Positions 5,336-8,925 of a stretch of DNA of 8,925 nucleotides are shown here, in pieces. Each line of letters starts with the position of its first letter. Within the stretch, counting starts at the first letter, position 1. This stretch comes from Lentimicrobium sp. (GTDB taxonomy: Bacteria > Bacteroidota > Bacteroidia > Bacteroidales > Lentimicrobiaceae): positions 1 through 8,925 of the forward strand of contig JAAXUD010000077.1 in assembly GCA_013336205.1 (NCBI GenBank), in the 5' to 3' direction. The position numbers and the translations under genes are program-made. The notes beneath the pieces are model-generated. The model was not told the origin of the DNA and did not search any database. It worked only from the letters and a program-made list of their open reading frames with translations.

Positions 5336-8221
5336 ATGTTATTGATTATGAATAACCTATATGATAGTAGTTCGTCATTGGAAGAAAAGTTGTCAGCTGC
5401 AGAAGAAGAAAACCGTCAGTTAAGAAGTGAACTTTCAAAATTTCGAAATATAGCAGACTTACATTTATCTTACGAAATTCCTCAAATTGAGTTACTTACC
5501 AAGGAACTTGACTTAATTCACCATGTAATGAGATTTGGAAATTTCGCGTGGTGGAAAATGGAACTACCTTCCGGGGATGTAACTTTTAGCAGGGAAAAAA
5601 CAGATATGATCGGCTATAGCCAGGAAAACTTTAAACATTATACTGATTTTACAAGAATTCTGCATCCTGATGACTTTGACAAAACGATGAAAGCAATGCA
5701 GGATCATATAGATGGTTTGACGGAGTTATACCATACTGAATACCGGATTAGGCATGCCAGCGGGGAATACCGGTGGTTTGAGGATCTTGGAAAAATAATC
5801 GAAAAACATGAAGAGTCTCTCTCCCAAAGCATGATTGGTTATGTTTTGGACATTACCGATCGAAAAACGGCTGAAATTGGACTGAAAAACCAGAATAAAG
5901 ATATTGAGGACTATTTGAGTATTATTCCCGATTTACTGTGCCGATGTAAAAGTGATGGTACTATTATTTTAAGAAACCATGCATGGAGAAATATCCTGGA
6001 GTATAAAGAAAACGAAGAAATAAACATTTTTGAAATAATACATCCCGATGAAAAAGAGCAGTTAATTGAACTTTTCAATGATTTAACGCTTGAAAGCACT
6101 TACAATGGAATTATCAACCGGATTTATAAAAAAAACGGGACCGAAATATTGGCAAATTGGCACATTAAGAAACTGAACGAAGATTTCCTTGTTGAGATTA
6201 ACGATATTACAGAAAGACATCAGGTTGAATTAAATCTTATTGAGAGCAGCAAGAGATTTAATCAGATCGCAATGATGAATGGGGAAATAATATGGGAGAT
6301 TGACAGAGAAGGCCTCTACACCTATGTAAATCAAGCCTTTGAACAAGTGCTGGGATATACCCGTGATGAAGTTGTTGGAAAACTCCACTTTTACGACATG
6401 GCAGCATCCGGTGACCTGAAGAGTCTGAAAAATAAAGGTCTTGAGATTATTTCAAAAAAAGAGGTTTTTAATGATTTCGAAAACAGGGTAATCAGCAAAT
6501 CCGGCAAAGAGATATGGCTGCTAACCAATGGGTCTCCGGTTTTAGACAATGATGACAATTTAATTGGCTACCGGGGCAGCGACAGGGACATAAGTGAGCA
6601 TCGCGCTATGCTAAAAGCATTGTCTGAAAGTGAAAAGCGTTATAAAGCGGTAGCCGAAAGCTCAAATGCAGGTATAGGACTTGTTGATAAAAACGAAATT
6701 TTTATCTTTTTAAATGATGCACTTGCCCGGATGCTTGGATACAAAAAATCAGAAATGATCGGACATTCATTGGCAGAGTATTCAGCTTCTGATACTTACA
6801 ATCAATTTGTCAATAAAACAACTACCCGGGTTCCGGGGTTTAGTGATCATTACGAAACTGCCATGATTCATAAATCAGGTGAAACACGGGTCTTTTCTGT
6901 TTCGGCTTCTTCGCTGACCGATAACGAAAACAATCTGGTAGGTACAATCGGCGTTTTAATTGACATTACCGACAAAAAGAAGAACGAAGCTTTGCTGGAA
7001 AAACAGAACCAGCAACTTACTGAATTAAACGAAAGACTTTTCAACCAATATGATGAATTGGTTAAAGTGAACACCGAACTGGTAACAGCCCGCAAGAAAG
7101 CCGAAGCCAGCGATCACCTGAAATCAGCCTTTCTAACTAATATTTCGCATGAAATACGTACGCCACTCAATGGCATTGTAGGTGTTTCTCAGGTTATCCT
7201 TCAACTTATTGAGCCATCAATGCAACTGGAAGAACTTGGTTCAATTATGCAACATAGCACTGATCGCCTGATTAATACCATTGAAGATATTATTGATGCC
7301 AGTATGTTTATGTCGGGCAACGTATTACCGGTTTACGGCAGTTGCGACTTCAGTTCATTGATTCACGACCTTGCTTCCATGTATGAACATGCTGCAAAAA
7401 GGAAGGATCTGAAGTTGAATTTTAATATTGATCCCGCACTCGAATCTACACATCCGGTTATTGATGAGAAGCTTACATCCAGAATTCTGGGAGAAATAAT
7501 CGACAATGCCGTTAAATACACTTCAACCGGAAAAATCGAGGTTATTGTTGAGGCAAAATATGATCATCTTATAATTAAGATTTCAGATACAGGCATCGGA
7601 ATCCCCGAAAATGTAATCCCCATCATTTTTAAACCTTTTTCACAAGCCGACGGGTCATCAACCAGGCTAAAGGACGGCAACGGTCTGGGATTATTTATTG
7701 TAAAAGAAGCCATTAAACTGTTAGGAGGAAAGATAAATGTTCATTCTGATCCGGCAAGCGGTACAGTTTTCATTGTAAAACTCCCGGTAATTAATGCTTT
7801 TACAGCGATAGAAGAAAACGTTGATCAGAACAACGAACCGACTTCTGATTTTTATTTAACCATTCTTATTGCAGAGGACGAGGAATTTAACCTTAAATAC
7901 ATCACCCGCCTGTTGGCTGACCGGAAATGCCATATACTCACAGCCAGAAACGGCATTGAAGCAATTGATCAGCTGGATGCTCATCCAGAAATCAGTTTAA
8001 TTCTTATGGACTTGAAAATGCCGGATATGAATGGATTTGAAGCATCAGAGATAATAAAGACACGCCTTCCCCGAATGAAAATAGCGGCAGTTACAGCTTA
8101 TGCTTCAATGGACGACCATAACCTGGCCATTGCTTCTGGCTGTGACGAAGTAATAACTAAGCCTTTTAAAGCTAACGAGTTATATAACCTGATTTATAAG
8201 CTAACAGGGAAAAATATTTAA
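5336..8221 (+). CDS. Soluble hybrid histidine kinase with four PAS domains and a C-terminal receiver
   Basis: A 961-residue cytoplasmic sensor kinase with no transmembrane segment. In order: an N-terminal coiled coil (about 15-40); PAS 1 (about 66-177, with HPDDF and the C-terminal GYVLDITDRK); a diverged PAS-like region (about 190-296, ending VEINDITER); PAS 3 (about 305-423, NQAFEQVLGYTRDEVVGK, GYRGSDRDIS); PAS 4 (about 433-548, ending GVLIDITDKK); a coiled linker (548-595); HisKA with phospho-acceptor His 605 in SHEIRTPLNG; HATPase with Asn 724 (N box), DTGIGIP (751-757), FKPFSQAD (765-772) and GNGLGLFIVK (781-790); and a receiver (about 841-958) with E847/D848, Asp 892 in MDLKMPDMNG, Thr 920 and Lys 942. 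All catalytic residues are present. There is no HPt or output domain, so phosphate must pass to a partner elsewhere. An ATG at 5348 (MNNLYDSS) is an equally plausible start. Ligands are unknown. Confidence 0.93.
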   Translation: MLLIMNNLYDSSSSLEEKLSAAEEENRQLRSELSKFRNIADLHLSYEIPQIELLTKELDLIHHVMRFGNFAWWKMELPSGDVTFSREKTDMIGYSQENFKHYTDFTRILHPDDFDKTMKAMQDHIDGLTELYHTEYRIRHASGEYRWFEDLGKIIEKHEESLSQSMIGYVLDITDRKTAEIGLKNQNKDIEDYLSIIPDLLCRCKSDGTIILRNHAWRNILEYKENEEINIFEIIHPDEKEQLIELFNDLTLESTYNGIINRIYKKNGTEILANWHIKKLNEDFLVEINDITERHQVELNLIESSKRFNQIAMMNGEIIWEIDREGLYTYVNQAFEQVLGYTRDEVVGKLHFYDMAASGDLKSLKNKGLEIISKKEVFNDFENRVISKSGKEIWLLTNGSPVLDNDDNLIGYRGSDRDISEHRAMLKALSESEKRYKAVAESSNAGIGLVDKNEIFIFLNDALARMLGYKKSEMIGHSLAEYSASDTYNQFVNKTTTRVPGFSDHYETAMIHKSGETRVFSVSASSLTDNENNLVGTIGVLIDITDKKKNEALLEKQNQQLTELNERLFNQYDELVKVNTELVTARKKAEASDHLKSAFLTNISHEIRTPLNGIVGVSQVILQLIEPSMQLEELGSIMQHSTDRLINTIEDIIDASMFMSGNVLPVYGSCDFSSLIHDLASMYEHAAKRKDLKLNFNIDPALESTHPVIDEKLTSRILGEIIDNAVKYTSTGKIEVIVEAKYDHLIIKISDTGIGIPENVIPIIFKPFSQADGSSTRLKDGNGLGLFIVKEAIKLLGGKINVHSDPASGTVFIVKLPVINAFTAIEENVDQNNEPTSDFYLTILIAEDEEFNLKYITRLLADRKCHILTARNGIEAIDQLDAHPEISLILMDLKMPDMNGFEASEIIKTRLPRMKIAAVTAYASMDDHNLAIASGCDEVITKPFKANELYNLIYKLTGKNI

Positions 8222-8244
8222 TAGATTTTTAAACAAATGGTATA

Positions 8245-8925
8245 TTAATTAAAAGCAAATGAATAGCCGGCAAGTAGTTTAAATATTACCCAAAGAATAG
8301 ACAATGCTGAGATTGTAAAAGCCAGAGATGGAACAGTCTTTTTGGATTTGTAAATTCTTGAGTCATGAAGATACCCGACTGAACTCATGATTAATGAAAA
8401 AATAATCATGAAAACTACACAAGTGAGCAGCATATTTAATCTCATTGCAGGCCACCAGATCAGGCCTGCGTAGAAAATCCCCGGAAAAACAGGCAATACA
8501 AGGATATAAAGCAACCAGCTCCTTTTAAGTGAAGCCGATAATAAAAACACCTTGCCGGGCGCTGTTTTCAGGAAATTGTATTGAAACCTTTTACAATACA
8601 ACACCAGCAAAGCAGAAATTAAAAACACTACGGCCATTCTCAGATAGACAGATTCAAGCACCCAATGCAATGCAACCCCAAAATCGCGATAGTAGAATAT
8701 AGCTTTCAACAGGTTACTTATAAAAAACACAATCAGATTTAGCGAAATCCAATTTAAAAGTAAGCGTGTTTGCCAGGTTATATTTTTAAGTCTGCTTATT
8801 TTTTCTCCAATAAATATACCGGTAAGAAGTATTATAAAATAAGGCAATGTATAGGTTAACAGCAAGGCGCCTTCACTCCAGATTTTCACATCCCCTGGTA
8901 GGTATACAATCTGAAATAATGAAAA
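8245..8925 (-). CDS. Six-helix integral membrane protein of unknown function, 5' end beyond the window
   Basis: At least 214 residues are encoded from a GTG at 8889 to the TAA at 8245-8247, but the frame stays open through 8925 and adds FSLFQIVYLPGD before that codon, so the true start probably lies outside the window and the GTG is likely an internal Val. Counting from the GTG, hydrophobic segments lie at about 9-28, 43-67, 82-99, 124-147, 149-173 and 188-209, giving a polytopic inner-membrane protein with short charged loops (KRFQYNFLKTAPGK, HDSRIYKSKK). A segment around YYRDFGVALHWV (66-77) between helices 2 and 3 may be a family signature. I see no catalytic motif and do not recognise the family. 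The gene converges on the hybrid kinase gene with only 23 bp between stops, so they are separately transcribed. A missing N-terminal domain could change the interpretation. Confidence 0.7.
   Translation of the reverse strand, partial: FSLFQIVYLPGDVKIWSEGALLLTYTLPYFIILLTGIFIGEKISRLKNITWQTRLLLNWISLNLIVFFISNLLKAIFYYRDFGVALHWVLESVYLRMAVVFLISALLVLYCKRFQYNFLKTAPGKVFLLSASLKRSWLLYILVLPVFPGIFYAGLIWWPAMRLNMLLTCVVFMIIFSLIMSSVGYLHDSRIYKSKKTVPSLAFTISALSILWVIFKLLAGYSFAFN

Noticed and set aside
8217..8249. Bidirectional terminator between the convergent stop codons
   Set aside because: Only a short A/T-only pairing (TTAATA with TATTAA) around a long loop is visible, too weak to call a hairpin terminator.

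Overview
The window looks like a chromosomal segment of a Bacteroidota (Bacteroidetes) bacterium. The support is an outer-membrane TonB-dependent receptor with an N-terminal carboxypeptidase-regulatory-like domain, a LytS-type kinase paired with a LytTR response regulator, a multi-PAS hybrid histidine kinase, A-rich leaders without clear Shine-Dalgarno sites, and a candidate Bacteroidota-type promoter (TTTG / xAnnTTTG). A family or genus cannot be fixed from the sequence alone.

Layout from left to right. Positions 1-338 hold no gene. They carry two arrays of a degenerate 7-bp repeat (consensus roughly TGCYCTG, about 26-95 and 199-247) and a candidate promoter at 290-318. A TonB-dependent receptor gene follows (339-2498), then a gene for a small secreted helical protein of unknown function (2569-3210). 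A perfect 14-bp inverted repeat (3242-3278) separates these two from an overlapping kinase-regulator pair: a four-helix membrane LytS-like histidine kinase (3353-4396) and its LytTR response regulator (4393-5142, sharing ATGA). A second perfect inverted repeat (5248-5284) lies in the 193-bp gap before a large soluble hybrid histidine kinase with four PAS or PAS-like domains (5336-8221). The right edge carries a convergent gene for a six-helix membrane protein (8245 to beyond 8925, minus strand) whose start is probably outside the window.

How the genes may work together (inference). The receptor imports an unidentified substrate across the outer membrane, the 213-residue protein acts in the periplasm or at the envelope, and the LytS/LytTR pair could control these genes in response to an envelope signal. 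No SusD-like protein, inner-membrane transporter or enzyme is present, so the substrate cannot be named. The hybrid kinase has a receiver but no output or HPt domain, so it needs a partner encoded elsewhere. I see no phage, transposon, CRISPR, tRNA or rRNA signal. The parts worth most attention are the heptamer arrays, the two perfect hairpins and the receptor/213-residue protein/two-component arrangement. None of them establishes a new system without comparative data.
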